Below are positions 51,701 through 60,962 of a stretch of 64,000 nucleotides of DNA, in pieces (the stretch's first letter is position 1; each line of letters begins with the position of its first letter). Below the pieces are notes generated by a model. That model had not been told where the DNA came from. It did no database searches and saw nothing but the letters and a program-made list of their open reading frames with translations. The DNA is taken from the NCBI GenBank assembly GCA_964511185.1, contig CAZEDU010000006.1:11362-75361 (forward strand). The letters run 5' to 3'. Source of the DNA: CAZEDU01 sp964511185. Lineage in GTDB: Bacteria > Myxococcota > Myxococcia > Myxococcales > Myxococcaceae. Made by a program: the position numbers and the translations under genes.

Positions 51701-53038
51701 ATGACACAGCCCGCGTTGAGAACGGTTGAACCCGCGGAGGCCTCGACGCCCGCGCTCCCCGAGCCCGAACGCTGGAGCTTCGGGCGGCGCGTGCTGCTTC
51801 GGTTCGGCATCTCGTACTTGGCGCTCTTCGCGCTGCCGTTCCCAGCCGACTGGTCGTGGCTGCCCATGTCCTTCTGGGAGGCGTACGGGAAGGCGTGGCT
51901 GCCGCTGGTTCAGGCGACCCACCGCTTCGTTCTGCGGCGGACCGGGGAGATCACCGTGTTGCCGGCGGGCAGCGGCGACACGACGTTCAACTACGTGCAG
52001 CTGGTGACGTTCGTGCTCTTGGCGGCGGCGAGCACCGCGCTCTGGTCGGTCATCGACAGGCGGCCGACCCGGCCCGCGCGGCTCGTGGGCTGGGCGCGCA
52101 TCTACGCGCGCTACTACTTGGCCGTGACGATGTGCACGTACGGCTTCATGAAGGTCTTCTACCTGCAGTTCAGCCCACCGAACGAAGCCCGCCTGATGCA
52201 GACGTTCGGCGAGTCATCGCCGATGGGGTTGCTGTGGACCTTCATGGGGTACTCGGCGAGCTACACGATTTTCACTGGCGCCGCCGAGCTCCTGGCGGGC
52301 CTGCTGCTCTTCTTTCGCCGCACCACGCTGCTCGGCGCGCTCGTCACCTGCGCGGTGATGGCGAACGTGGTGATGCTGAACTTCTCATACGACGTGCCGG
52401 CGAAGATTTTCTCGAGCCACTTGCTCGCCATCGCTGTCGTGCTCGCCGCGCCCGACGTGCGCAGGCTCGCGCGCTTCTTCGTGCTGCAGCAGCCGGTGTT
52501 CCCCCGAGTCGAGCAACGTCCCTATTCCGCAAGCGGGGCCCTGCGCGCCGGGTACGCGGTCAAGGCGCTGTACATCGGCGCGGTGCTGATCGGCGGCGTG
52601 TGGAGCAACGTGAGGGACATGAAACAGTACGGCGCCTGGGCGCCCGAGAGGCCCTTCGTGGGGGCCTACGTGCCGGTCGAGCCGAGCGCTCGCGCAGACG
52701 ACTGGGTGAGGGTCGCTTTCACCCGCGCGTGGGAGGACAACAAGTCGACGGTGCGTGTCCGCAAGTTCGACGGCTCGTTGCACGACTACGGCTTCGAGCG
52801 CGACGACGTGGCGAAGTCGTTCAAGGTCGTCTCCGCCGAGTCGCAGTACATGTTCTCGACGGTGGAAGCGAAGCCCTTGGGGCACTTGACGTTCGAGCGC
52901 GCGCCGTCCGGCGAGCTGACGCTGCGGGGCGAGCTGGAAGGGAAGCCCTTCGAGACACGGCTTCGCCGAGCGACGGGTCAGCACTTCTTGCTCCAGCGCG
53001 GGTTTCACTGGATCAACGAGTACCCGGAAGGGCGCTGA
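51701..53038 (+). CDS. DoxX-like polytopic membrane protein
   Basis: A 445-residue protein with seven or so hydrophobic segments. The central part (ARYYLAVTMCTYGFMKVFYLQF, SASYTIFTGAAELLAGLLLFFRRTTLLGALV, VMLNFSYDVPAKIFSSHLLAIAVVL) matches the DoxX/quinone-oxidase-like four-helix layout. A soluble C-terminal part of about 130 residues follows (WVRVAFTRAWEDNKSTVRVRKFDGSLHDYGFERDD). Not assignable further. The ATG at 51701 is preferred over an upstream in-frame start at 51662. Confidence 0.7.
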   Translation: MTQPALRTVEPAEASTPALPEPERWSFGRRVLLRFGISYLALFALPFPADWSWLPMSFWEAYGKAWLPLVQATHRFVLRRTGEITVLPAGSGDTTFNYVQLVTFVLLAAASTALWSVIDRRPTRPARLVGWARIYARYYLAVTMCTYGFMKVFYLQFSPPNEARLMQTFGESSPMGLLWTFMGYSASYTIFTGAAELLAGLLLFFRRTTLLGALVTCAVMANVVMLNFSYDVPAKIFSSHLLAIAVVLAAPDVRRLARFFVLQQPVFPRVEQRPYSASGALRAGYAVKALYIGAVLIGGVWSNVRDMKQYGAWAPERPFVGAYVPVEPSARADDWVRVAFTRAWEDNKSTVRVRKFDGSLHDYGFERDDVAKSFKVVSAESQYMFSTVEAKPLGHLTFERAPSGELTLRGELEGKPFETRLRRATGQHFLLQRGFHWINEYPEGR

Positions 53039-53086
53039 GCCGGCGGGACCACGGGTGGCGCGCGTTGCTGGAGCGGGAAGTACGGA

Positions 53087-53369
53087 GAAGCAGCTCATAG
53101 GAAGCAGCAGGCTGGGTGGGTGCTTTGCCGGCGCTTCGATGGCTCGTGCATTGCCAAGGCGCGACCGCCTCGCGGCACGCTGTTGCCGGCTTCGACGTCG
53201 TCGTTCTTCCGACCTGCGGAGTCGGAGGTACCATTTTGGGTACCTTTCTCTCCGCAGTTCGATGCACCGGGGCCTGCCAACGTGTCAATGCCTCCGCCCG
53301 AAGCTCGGCGGCGCTGGTGGCCTTTCGCTCGAGTGTTCGACCCTCCAGACCCCACTCTTCTCTGGGCCC
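53087..53369 (+). repeat. 283-bp dispersed element, copy B, with nested hairpin
   Basis: Outer stem CTGCGGAG (53214-53221) pairs with CTCCGCAG (53250-53257). Inner stem AGGTACC (53226-53232) pairs with GGTACCT (53239-53245) around an ATTTTG loop. The whole stretch aligns with 34795-35077 on the opposite strand. It fills the 356-base space between the DoxX-like gene and DUF1552 cassette 3, ending 25 bases from that gene's stop codon. Confidence 0.8.
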
Positions 53370-53394
53370 CGCTGCGATGGCCAGCGCCACCAAG

Positions 53395-54774
53395 CTAGGC
53401 CAGAAAGCCCGGCAGCAACCGCGTGCCATCCGCGCCGAAGCGCGTGACGTTCACGCCCACGGTCGACAAGAGCGAGATGTAGAGGTTCGCGATCGGCTCA
53501 CCGCTGAAGCTCAGGTGCCGCCCGCCGGGGATTTTGCCGCCGCCCTTGCCCGCGATGACGACCGGCAGCCCGTTGTGGCTGTGCGAGTTTCCGTCGGACA
53601 GCTCGCTGATCATCATCAAGGTCGAGTTGTCGAGCAGCGTGCCGCCGGTCGGCTCGGTGATGGCCTTCATCTTGTTCGCCAGATACGCGAACTGCGTGGT
53701 GAGCCACTCCACCGTCTTGGCGTAGTACGCGAGCCGCGTGTTGTTACCGCCGTGATGCGCCACCTCGATGTGGTAGTAGCCCATCGCCGGGTCGATGAAG
53801 GTGAACTTCTTGTAGACGACCGTGTGCTCCCACATGAAGGTGGCCACGCGCGTCTGGTCGCACTGGAACGCGAGCACCATCAAGTCGAGCATCAGCTTGG
53901 TGCGCGTCGGCAGCGTGGCGACCGAGATGCCCGGGTTGGTCGGGCGCGTGCCGGGCAAACAGCCGGTGCCGGTCGGCGGCGTGCCGGCGTTGGCCTGCAC
54001 CTGCACCTCCAAATCCCGCACGCTGGTGAAGTACTCCTCGAGCTTCTGCTGATCTGCTTTGCCGACCTTGGTCTGCAGCCGCTTGGCGTCTTCGCGCACG
54101 GCGTCGAGCACGCTCTGTCGGTAGAGCTTTCGTTTGGCCGCCTCGGCTTGGGTGGTGTCGGGGCTGTAGCCGGCGAAGATGCGGTCGAACACCGCGGCCG
54201 GGTCGAGCATCTTCGGAAGCCCGTTGTTCGTCTCGCCCCAGCAGACGGTGTTTCCGTACGTGGCGTTCCAGCCCGGCTCACCCGAGTCGTTCACGGGGTA
54301 GTTGTCGGTCCCGAGCTCGAGCGAAGGGAGCCGCGTGTGCTGCTTGAGCGTCTTGGCGGCGAGCTGATCCACCGAGACGCCGTTGCGCAGGCCGGACTTC
54401 GAGATGACCGTGCTGGTGAGCAGCGCCGCCACGCCCGGCTTGTGGCGCGCGAAGTCGCCGGCTTGATCTCCCGCCTGGCTCGCCGGCCGGTTGTTCAAGC
54501 CCGAGAGGATGGTGACGTCGCCGCGCAGGCCCGCGGTCTCGAGCGGCCGGAGCGACTGCGGAAACGCGAAGTTGGTCCCGGTGCTGCTGGGGCGCCAGGC
54601 GCTCATGTTCGCGCCGGTCGGAAAATAGAAGATGCCCAGCCGCCGGGGCGACGGCGTGCCCTGCGCGTGCGCGCGGTTCAAGCCCGGCACCATCGCCTCG
54701 AGCACGGGCAAGGCCAGCAGCGTCCCCGCGCCACCGAGGAGCGTGCGGCGAGAGAGCTCCCATTTGCGTTTCAA
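53395..54774 (-). CDS. DUF1552 Tat-exported protein (cassette 3)
   Basis: A 459-residue protein: Tat signal LSRRTLLGGAGTLLALPVL, then FYFPTGANMSAWRP, LSGLNNR, HKPGVAALLTS, LAFQCDQTRVATFMW, YHIEVAHHGGN and LMMISELSDGNSHSHNGLPVVIAGKGGG. The start is a TTG at 54774 with GGAGGT upstream, overlapping the stop of the DUF1592 gene (TTGA). Closest in pattern to the cassette 2 protein. Confidence 0.87.
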   Translation of the reverse strand: MKRKWELSRRTLLGGAGTLLALPVLEAMVPGLNRAHAQGTPSPRRLGIFYFPTGANMSAWRPSSTGTNFAFPQSLRPLETAGLRGDVTILSGLNNRPASQAGDQAGDFARHKPGVAALLTSTVISKSGLRNGVSVDQLAAKTLKQHTRLPSLELGTDNYPVNDSGEPGWNATYGNTVCWGETNNGLPKMLDPAAVFDRIFAGYSPDTTQAEAAKRKLYRQSVLDAVREDAKRLQTKVGKADQQKLEEYFTSVRDLEVQVQANAGTPPTGTGCLPGTRPTNPGISVATLPTRTKLMLDLMVLAFQCDQTRVATFMWEHTVVYKKFTFIDPAMGYYHIEVAHHGGNNTRLAYYAKTVEWLTTQFAYLANKMKAITEPTGGTLLDNSTLMMISELSDGNSHSHNGLPVVIAGKGGGKIPGGRHLSFSGEPIANLYISLLSTVGVNVTRFGADGTRLLPGFLA

Positions 54775-56486
54775 GGTTGACCTCCGGAAGGGCGGCGCAT
54801 GCGGAACGGCTCGCTGGTGGCGATGGTGAGGATGAGGCCTGGCCAGCTCTTGTCCGCGTTCGGCGCGCGCAACGCGCAGTCGAGCGTCGTCACATCGGCT
54901 TGGGTGGCGACGCGGCCCAGCGCGTACGAGTAGAGGTGCTGCGACACGCAGGCCTCCATGCGCGGGTTCTGTTTGAGGACGCCGGCGAGCTCGATGGCGC
55001 CGTTGAAGCTGCTGCCGTCGGGGAGCTTGCCGCTCGAGTCGATGGGCGTGCCGTTCTCCGTGGTGCGGTGCGCGCCGACCGCGTCGAAGTTCTCCATGCC
55101 GAAGCCGATGGGGTCCATCGCGGCGTGGCAGCCCGCGCATTGCGGGTTCGACCGGTGGGCCTCCATGCGCTCGCGCAGCGTCTCGCCCGTGCTCGGCTCT
55201 GGCAGCGTGGGCACGTCCGGCGGCGCGGGCGGCGGCTCGCTGCACATCATCGCGCCCAACACGAACGCGCCGCGGCGCACGGGGCTGGTCCGGCTGGGCA
55301 ACGAGGTCAGCGTCAACACGCTCGCCATGGTGAGCAAACCGCCGCGGTGGTTCGACCGCGCTTGCACCTTCTGGAAGCCCGCGCCGCTGACACCCTGGAT
55401 GCCGTAGTGGCTCGCGAGCCGGCCGTTCACGAAGGTGAAGTCGGCGTCCATCATGTCGGTGAAGGCCCGGCCGTTCTTCATGAAGTCGTCGAAGACGAGC
55501 TTCGTCTCTTGCACCATCGCGGCCTTCAGCGCGGCATCGAACGAAGGGAAGATCGCGGCGTCCGCCACGAACTCGTCGACCGCCGCGAGCCCCAACCAGC
55601 GCCCATAGAACGCGTCGACCAGGTTCTTGGCCTTGGGGTCGGCGAGCATGCGCTGGACTTGGCTCTCCAGCTCGGCCCGCTCGTTCAGCCCTCCCGCCGC
55701 CGCCGCGGCGAACAGCGCGTCGTCGGGCATCGAGCTCCACAAGAAGTACGACAGCCGGCTCGCCAGCTCGAAGTCCGCCAGCGGGTGCGGCGCGGTGCTG
55801 GCGGGGTCGGGGTCCAGCTCCACGCGGTAAAGAAAATGCGGAGAGAGCAGCGCCGCCTTGAGCGCGAGCTGAATGCCCGCCTCGAACGAGTCCCCTTGCC
55901 CCACCGCGACGTTCGCCACCGCTTGAAGCCGGGCGACTTCGTCCGAGGTCACCGGTCGGCGCCAAGCCCTTCGCGCGAACGCCTCGAGAATCTGCTTCTG
56001 GCACGCGTCGGCGCCGATGCTCGCCGGCGAGCAGGACAGAATCTTCGCGCGCACCGGGCTGGCGGAGGCGAGCGCGTTCGCGGCGAGCTTCTCGGCCGCG
56101 GCCTCGTAGCGCTCGAACAGCACGGAGGAGAGCCCGAGCGTGTCGGCGTTGTTGTCGAACAACAGCGCGATGCCGTCCGCGGGGAAGTCGTTCGCCGGCC
56201 GCGTGGTGTCGCCGAGAAGGTCCGCGACGGTGTTGTTGTATTCGAGCCGGTTGAGCCGGTGCATCACCTTGGTACCCACGTCGCGCGGCGCGGAGCAGTC
56301 GACCTCCGGGCTGCCCCAGCGGTCGATGCCCTCGCTGCCAGGGCCGCTGCCCACCGGCGCCGAACCGGGCGGGGGGACGTCGTGGCCGGCGGCCTTCAGG
56401 TCGACGTCGGTGGTGCCGTAGCACGCCGTCAGGACCAGCCCAGCGGCGAGAAAAAACCAGAGGCCTTGACGGTGCGCGGTGCTCAC
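54771..56486 (-). CDS. DUF1592-type CxxCH lipoprotein (cassette 3)
   Basis: A 571-residue protein. From the GTG at 56486 it has a lipoprotein signal (LVLTAC); the frame is open to 56570 but without an obvious signal. RLNRLEYNNTVADLLGD (DUF1587), ILEAFARRAWRRPVTS (DUF1595), ASRLSYFLWSSMPDDALF (DUF1592), LTMASVLTLTSLPSRTSPVRRG (DUF1588), CAGCH with MDPIGFGMENFD, and a DUF1585 end are all present. It is the most canonical of the three copies. Confidence 0.88.
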   Translation of the reverse strand: MSTAHRQGLWFFLAAGLVLTACYGTTDVDLKAAGHDVPPPGSAPVGSGPGSEGIDRWGSPEVDCSAPRDVGTKVMHRLNRLEYNNTVADLLGDTTRPANDFPADGIALLFDNNADTLGLSSVLFERYEAAAEKLAANALASASPVRAKILSCSPASIGADACQKQILEAFARRAWRRPVTSDEVARLQAVANVAVGQGDSFEAGIQLALKAALLSPHFLYRVELDPDPASTAPHPLADFELASRLSYFLWSSMPDDALFAAAAAGGLNERAELESQVQRMLADPKAKNLVDAFYGRWLGLAAVDEFVADAAIFPSFDAALKAAMVQETKLVFDDFMKNGRAFTDMMDADFTFVNGRLASHYGIQGVSGAGFQKVQARSNHRGGLLTMASVLTLTSLPSRTSPVRRGAFVLGAMMCSEPPPAPPDVPTLPEPSTGETLRERMEAHRSNPQCAGCHAAMDPIGFGMENFDAVGAHRTTENGTPIDSSGKLPDGSSFNGAIELAGVLKQNPRMEACVSQHLYSYALGRVATQADVTTLDCALRAPNADKSWPGLILTIATSEPFRMRRPSGGQP

Positions 56487-56588
56487 GCCCAAGCCGAACA
56501 GCAAGTCCCAGACCTCGCGACTCCCCCAGTCTTCAAGCCTGGTTGGGCACGCGCCCCCTATCCTCTGCAAAGGACAGTGAGCACGCGC

Positions 56589-58286
56589 CTATGTTCCGAG
56601 GCTTGGGCCCGCGCGTTTGGGCAAGAGCGACTCCATCACCCGCGCCAGCGCGACCACGAGCCCACAACCGATGACATTGAACCAGAGGTAGCCGATGTCG
56701 CTCGTCAGGAAGAGCACGAGCACCGTGGTCTGCGACACCAGGCCGGCGAAGAAGACCGCGTGGCCCCGCACCGACTTGAGGAAGAACGCGACGAGGAACA
56801 GGCCGAGGACCGTGCCGTAGAAGAGCGAGCCCAAGATGTTGACGGCTTGAATCAGGTTGTCGAGGAGCGAAGCGAAGGTGGCGAAGGCGATCGCCACCAG
56901 CCCCCAGAACACGGTGAAGACCTTGGACATGAGCAGCACGTGCCGGTCCGACGCGTTCTGGCGGAGGACGCGCTGGTAGAAGTCGACCGTGGTCGTGGCG
57001 CCGAGCGCGGCGAGCTCGCTGGCGATCGAGCTCATCGCCGCCGCCAGAATCACCGCCACCAGGAGCCCGAACAACCCGCTCGGGAGCCACTGCTTCACGA
57101 ACGAGAGGAAGATGTAGTCCGAGTCCCTCGTCTCGGCGCCAGGCAGCGCCTTCTTCACCAGCGCCTTCGCCTCGACTCGAACCTCGTTCGCCTTCGCGGC
57201 GAGCGGCTGGAGGGACGCGCGCAGCGCGACGCGCTCTCCTTCATCGGGGGTCGACAGGTACTTCTCCACTTGTGAGCGCTTGAGGCCCTGGGCCTCTTCC
57301 CACCGCGCGTCGAGGGTGCGCAGCGCGCCGGCCGACTCGGTGCGCTCGACGCGCTCTCGCAACGAGCCGTTGAACAACAAGGGCGGCGCAGTGAACTGGT
57401 AGAAGACGAACATCAAGACGCCGACGAAGAGAATCAGGAACTGCATCGGTATCTTGAGCACGCCGTTGAAGAGCAGGCCCAAGCGGCTCTCGGTGACGGA
57501 GCGGCCGGAGAGGTAGCGGCCGACCTGGGATTGATCCGTCCCGAAGTACGAGAGCGCGAGGAAGAAGCCGCCGGTGATGCCGGACCAGAAGTTGTAGCGG
57601 TCCTCCAGGTCGAACCGAAAGCTCACCGCGTTGAGCCGGCCGAAGGCGCCCGCCACGTCCACCGCGTCGCCGAACGAGACGTGCGGCGGCAGCCGCCACA
57701 CGATGACCACCGCCGCAACCACCATGCCGCCCAGCATCACCACCATCTGCTGCTTCTGCGTCTGGCTCACCGCGCGCGAGCCGCCGCTGACGGTGTAGAC
57801 GATGACGAGAATGCCCATCGCCACCACGGTGGGCTCGAGCGGCCAGCCTAGAATCGCCGAGAGGATGATCGCCGGCGCGTACAGCGTGATGCCCGCGGCG
57901 AGCCCCCGCTGCACCAAAAAGAGAAACGCGCCGAGCAGCCGCGTCTTCAGGTCGAAGCGCGACTCCAAGTACTCGTACGCGGTGATGACCCGGAGCCGGT
58001 AATAGATGGGCACGAAGACCGCGCTGATCAGCACCATGGCCAGCGGGAGCCCGAAGTAGAACTGCACGAAGCGAAGCCCGTCCTCGTACGCCTGGCCGGG
58101 CACCGAGAGGAAGGTGATGGCGCTGGCCTGCGTGGCCATCACCGAGAGCCCGATGGTGTGCCAGGGCATCTCGTAGCCGCCGCGTAGGAACTCCGCCGCC
58201 GACTGCTGGCCGCGCGTGCGCCAGATGCCGTACGCCACGATGAACAGCGTGGTGCCGAGCAGCACCGCCCAGTCGAGGGCCGTCAC
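56589..58286 (-). CDS. Sodium:solute symporter (SSS family)
   Basis: A 565-residue protein with about 13 helices. SSS marks are GYEMPWHTIGLSVMATQASAITFLSVPG, ITAYEYLESRFD, YTVSGGSRAVSQTQKQQM, GGFFLALSYFGTDQSQVGRYLSG and AVILAAAMSSIASELAALGATTTVDFYQR (sodium site region). A long charged loop of about 80 residues (about 320-400) lies between helices. It starts at GTG overlapping the stop of the 45-residue protein (GTGA). Substrate is likely a sugar or acid by family; the partner hydrolase suggests a GlcNAc-type compound. Confidence 0.9.
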   Translation of the reverse strand: MTALDWAVLLGTTLFIVAYGIWRTRGQQSAAEFLRGGYEMPWHTIGLSVMATQASAITFLSVPGQAYEDGLRFVQFYFGLPLAMVLISAVFVPIYYRLRVITAYEYLESRFDLKTRLLGAFLFLVQRGLAAGITLYAPAIILSAILGWPLEPTVVAMGILVIVYTVSGGSRAVSQTQKQQMVVMLGGMVVAAVVIVWRLPPHVSFGDAVDVAGAFGRLNAVSFRFDLEDRYNFWSGITGGFFLALSYFGTDQSQVGRYLSGRSVTESRLGLLFNGVLKIPMQFLILFVGVLMFVFYQFTAPPLLFNGSLRERVERTESAGALRTLDARWEEAQGLKRSQVEKYLSTPDEGERVALRASLQPLAAKANEVRVEAKALVKKALPGAETRDSDYIFLSFVKQWLPSGLFGLLVAVILAAAMSSIASELAALGATTTVDFYQRVLRQNASDRHVLLMSKVFTVFWGLVAIAFATFASLLDNLIQAVNILGSLFYGTVLGLFLVAFFLKSVRGHAVFFAGLVSQTTVLVLFLTSDIGYLWFNVIGCGLVVALARVMESLLPKRAGPSLGT

Positions 58287-58420
58287 CGGTACGCCTCGGT
58301 CAACACCGCGAAGAGAACGACGAGCACCACCAACACGCCCAACACCAACAGGTACAAGTTTCGCCACGACCCCAGCAGCGGCGGCGCATCGGACATCTCG
58401 GGGCGCTTGTCGTCACTCAT
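58283..58420 (-). CDS. 45-residue single-span membrane protein
   Basis: Sequence begins MSDDKRPEMSDAPPLLGSW, followed by one strongly hydrophobic helix (YLLVLGVLVVLVVLFAVL) and ends in TEAYR. Its ATG overlaps the PIG-L stop (ATGA) and its TGA overlaps the symporter GTG (GTGA). Those two 4-base overlaps make coding very likely despite the length. It may be a small partner of the symporter. Confidence 0.8.
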   Translation of the reverse strand: MSDDKRPEMSDAPPLLGSWRNLYLLVLGVLVVLVVLFAVLTEAYR

Positions 58421-60897
58421 GAGGCGAGCAGGTTGGCGAAGAGCCGGTACGCGCCGGGGACGCCGGCGGGGAGCTGACGGAAGAAGGAGAGCCCCGTGTA
58501 GATGAACGTCCCCTTACCGTGGCGCGCCACGAGCAGCCCTCCCTGCAGCGGCGCCTCTCCTGGGTCCTGCATCGAGAACACCGCACGGTAGCGCCCGTCC
58601 CACTTGGACGCGAAGTAGAGCCCGCGCTCCTGCACCCAACCTTCGAAGTCGGCCGCGGTGAGCCGGTTCGGCGCCCGGAGGAGCGGCGCGTTCGGCTCGA
58701 GCGGCGTCATCGCCGCGGTCTCGTCGGTGACGCGGTCGCGGCCGAGCTCCAAGGGGTACGGTCCCAGCTCGGCGCTGAGCGGGCCCACGCGGCTGTTGGT
58801 GTTGTACTGCACGAGCAGCCGGCCGCCGCGCGCCACGTAGTCAAAGAGCCGCTCCCGGTGCGCGGCCAGCTTGGGGTTCGCGTTGAACGCGCGCACGCCG
58901 ACGACGATGGCGTCGAAGCGCTCGAGCTTCTCGAACGCCAGCCGCGCCTCGGGAAGCACCGTCACGTCGTAGCCCACCGCGGCCAGGCTCTCGGCCACCT
59001 TGTCTCCCGGCCCGGGGATGTAGCCGACCGCGCGGACCTTTCGCTCCAGGGGGAAGGACACCAACGCGCCGGTCGACGCCTGGCGAACCGTCACCGGCGG
59101 GATGTGCTCGTACGCGACCGGCTGCGCGCGCCACGACGCGCTGCGCCCGTCCACTTCGACCCGGACGCGCACCGTCTCGCGCGGCGCCGCGCTCTTCGGC
59201 GGCGTGACGCGAAACGCCACCGTCCGCTCGTCGCCGCGCTCGGTGAGCGCGAAGGCGTGCTCCGCCGGGTGCGCTCGCCAGCCCTGGGGCAGCTCGAGCC
59301 GCACTTTTCCTGAAGCGCCGCCCTGCGCCGCCACCGTCACGTTCACGCTCTGGGCGGCGCCGTTCGGGAAGACGATGACGTCGTGCTCGAGCGCCGCGGT
59401 CACCTTCGGCGCCACCTCGAAGGCGCGCGAGAGCTCTCCGCGGACGGGATCTGTCCAAGCGAAGACGACCGGCCGCTCGACCGCGAGCCGCGCGCCCTCC
59501 AGCTCGACCTCGAACGACGCGATGAGCGCGGGTGGACCATCGGCCATGCCGGTGAGCCGGACGTCCTCCGGCGCCAGCGTGTACAGCCCGCCTGGGCTCG
59601 GCGCGCGCAGCCAGTAGGGCGTCGAGATGGGCGCGCTGTCCGGCAGCTTCACCTCGACGGTCTGCCGGTGCGTGGCGTTCGGGGTGAGCGCGCCGCCCTC
59701 ACCGGCCACGCCTCCAATGCGCGCGCGCACGAGCTTCGCCCGAAGCGGCGAGCGGTGGATGGCGATCAGCTCGACCTTCACCGCCTCGCCCGGCGCGCCG
59801 GTCGGCTCGGCCGCGCGCGCCTCGACGTGGAGGCCGCTGACGGCGACCAGCAGCCGCTCGACCTCGGCGCGCTTGATGGCCTTCCAGCCGTTGTCCTCCG
59901 GCAGCGCGTCGAGCGCGGCGCGCACGCGCAGCAGCGCCGCGACGCTCTGGTGCGGAGCGCGCGCGTCGAAACCGCGGCGCGCCTCCTCGATGGTCTTGAC
60001 GAGCGCGCCGGTCCCCGCGAAGCGCTCCCACCCGAGCTCGATGCCATCGAACGGCTCGCGCGCGGCGGGCTTGCCCAACAGGTGCGAGAAGTACTCGAGC
60101 ATCCGCCCGCGCTCCGCGGCGACGCCGAAGCCTTGGCTCTTGTGCTGGCTTCGGCTGTGCGCCGCGAGCTCTCCCCACGAGCGGCCGAGCCGCGGCTCGA
60201 AGCCGCTCACGTCGAGCCGCAGGTACGCGGACATGTCCGCGTCGGGCTTCAAGTTCCACGTCGAGACGTTGTGGACGAGCCGCGTCGCCGCCCAAGGCTG
60301 CACGCCGTGCCGCTCGAGCTGCTCCGGGAAGCGCTTCGGGTCGGCCGCCGCGGTGAACGCCTCCGCCGCCAGGAGCGCCGACGCGGTGTGGTGCCCATGG
60401 TTCGGCGGTTGGGGACTGAAGCGGGTGACGATGACGTCCGGGCGGAAGCGGCGAATCGCGAGCACGACGTCGGCCAGCACCTCCTCCTTCCCCCAGATGC
60501 GCAGCGTCTCCTCCGCGCTCTTCGAGTAGCCGAAGTCGCGCGCGCGGGTGAAGAGCTGCTCGGCGCCGTCGATGCGCCGCGCGGCGAGCAGCTCGTGGGT
60601 GCGGATGAGGCCGAGCAGCGCGTCTTGCTCGGTGCCGATGAGGTTCTGCCCGCCATCGCCGCGCGTGAGCGACAAGTAGCCCGCGCGAAGGCCGCGCGCG
60701 CCGACGAGCCAGGTGAGCAAGCGGGTGTTCTCGTCGTCCGGGTGCGCCGCGACGTAGAGGACGCTCCCGACGGTGCCGAGCCGGTCGAGCGCGAGCGAAA
60801 TCTCCCCGGCGTGCGGCTGCTGGAAGGGCGCGGCGTGCGCGAAGGAGGCCTGAAGGCTCGTCATCAGAAGAAGGGCAACGACGCTGTGGGTGCGCAT
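58417..60897 (-). CDS. Secreted PIG-L family deacetylase with long C-terminal extension
   Basis: An 826-residue protein with a signal peptide (VVALLLMTSLQASFAHA). The PIG-L/LmbE domain (about 35-290) has the zinc motif VAAHPDDENTRLL, LSLTRGDGGQNLIG and PNHGHHTAS. The C-terminal 500 residues include NPCBM/Ig-like beta domains and a final domain with RGGRLLVQYNTNS and TGLSFFRQLPAGVPGAYRLFANLL, as in secreted PIG-L proteins of Bacteroidetes and Acidobacteria. It likely deacetylates a GlcNAc-type substrate outside the cytoplasm. First gene of the operon. Confidence 0.87.
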   Translation of the reverse strand: MRTHSVVALLLMTSLQASFAHAAPFQQPHAGEISLALDRLGTVGSVLYVAAHPDDENTRLLTWLVGARGLRAGYLSLTRGDGGQNLIGTEQDALLGLIRTHELLAARRIDGAEQLFTRARDFGYSKSAEETLRIWGKEEVLADVVLAIRRFRPDVIVTRFSPQPPNHGHHTASALLAAEAFTAAADPKRFPEQLERHGVQPWAATRLVHNVSTWNLKPDADMSAYLRLDVSGFEPRLGRSWGELAAHSRSQHKSQGFGVAAERGRMLEYFSHLLGKPAAREPFDGIELGWERFAGTGALVKTIEEARRGFDARAPHQSVAALLRVRAALDALPEDNGWKAIKRAEVERLLVAVSGLHVEARAAEPTGAPGEAVKVELIAIHRSPLRAKLVRARIGGVAGEGGALTPNATHRQTVEVKLPDSAPISTPYWLRAPSPGGLYTLAPEDVRLTGMADGPPALIASFEVELEGARLAVERPVVFAWTDPVRGELSRAFEVAPKVTAALEHDVIVFPNGAAQSVNVTVAAQGGASGKVRLELPQGWRAHPAEHAFALTERGDERTVAFRVTPPKSAAPRETVRVRVEVDGRSASWRAQPVAYEHIPPVTVRQASTGALVSFPLERKVRAVGYIPGPGDKVAESLAAVGYDVTVLPEARLAFEKLERFDAIVVGVRAFNANPKLAAHRERLFDYVARGGRLLVQYNTNSRVGPLSAELGPYPLELGRDRVTDETAAMTPLEPNAPLLRAPNRLTAADFEGWVQERGLYFASKWDGRYRAVFSMQDPGEAPLQGGLLVARHGKGTFIYTGLSFFRQLPAGVPGAYRLFANLLAS

Positions 60898-60962
60898 GCT
60901 GTCGATGGCAACATACCGAATCGGGCGCGGCGCGCACGGACCTGCTATCTCCTCGAAGCACC

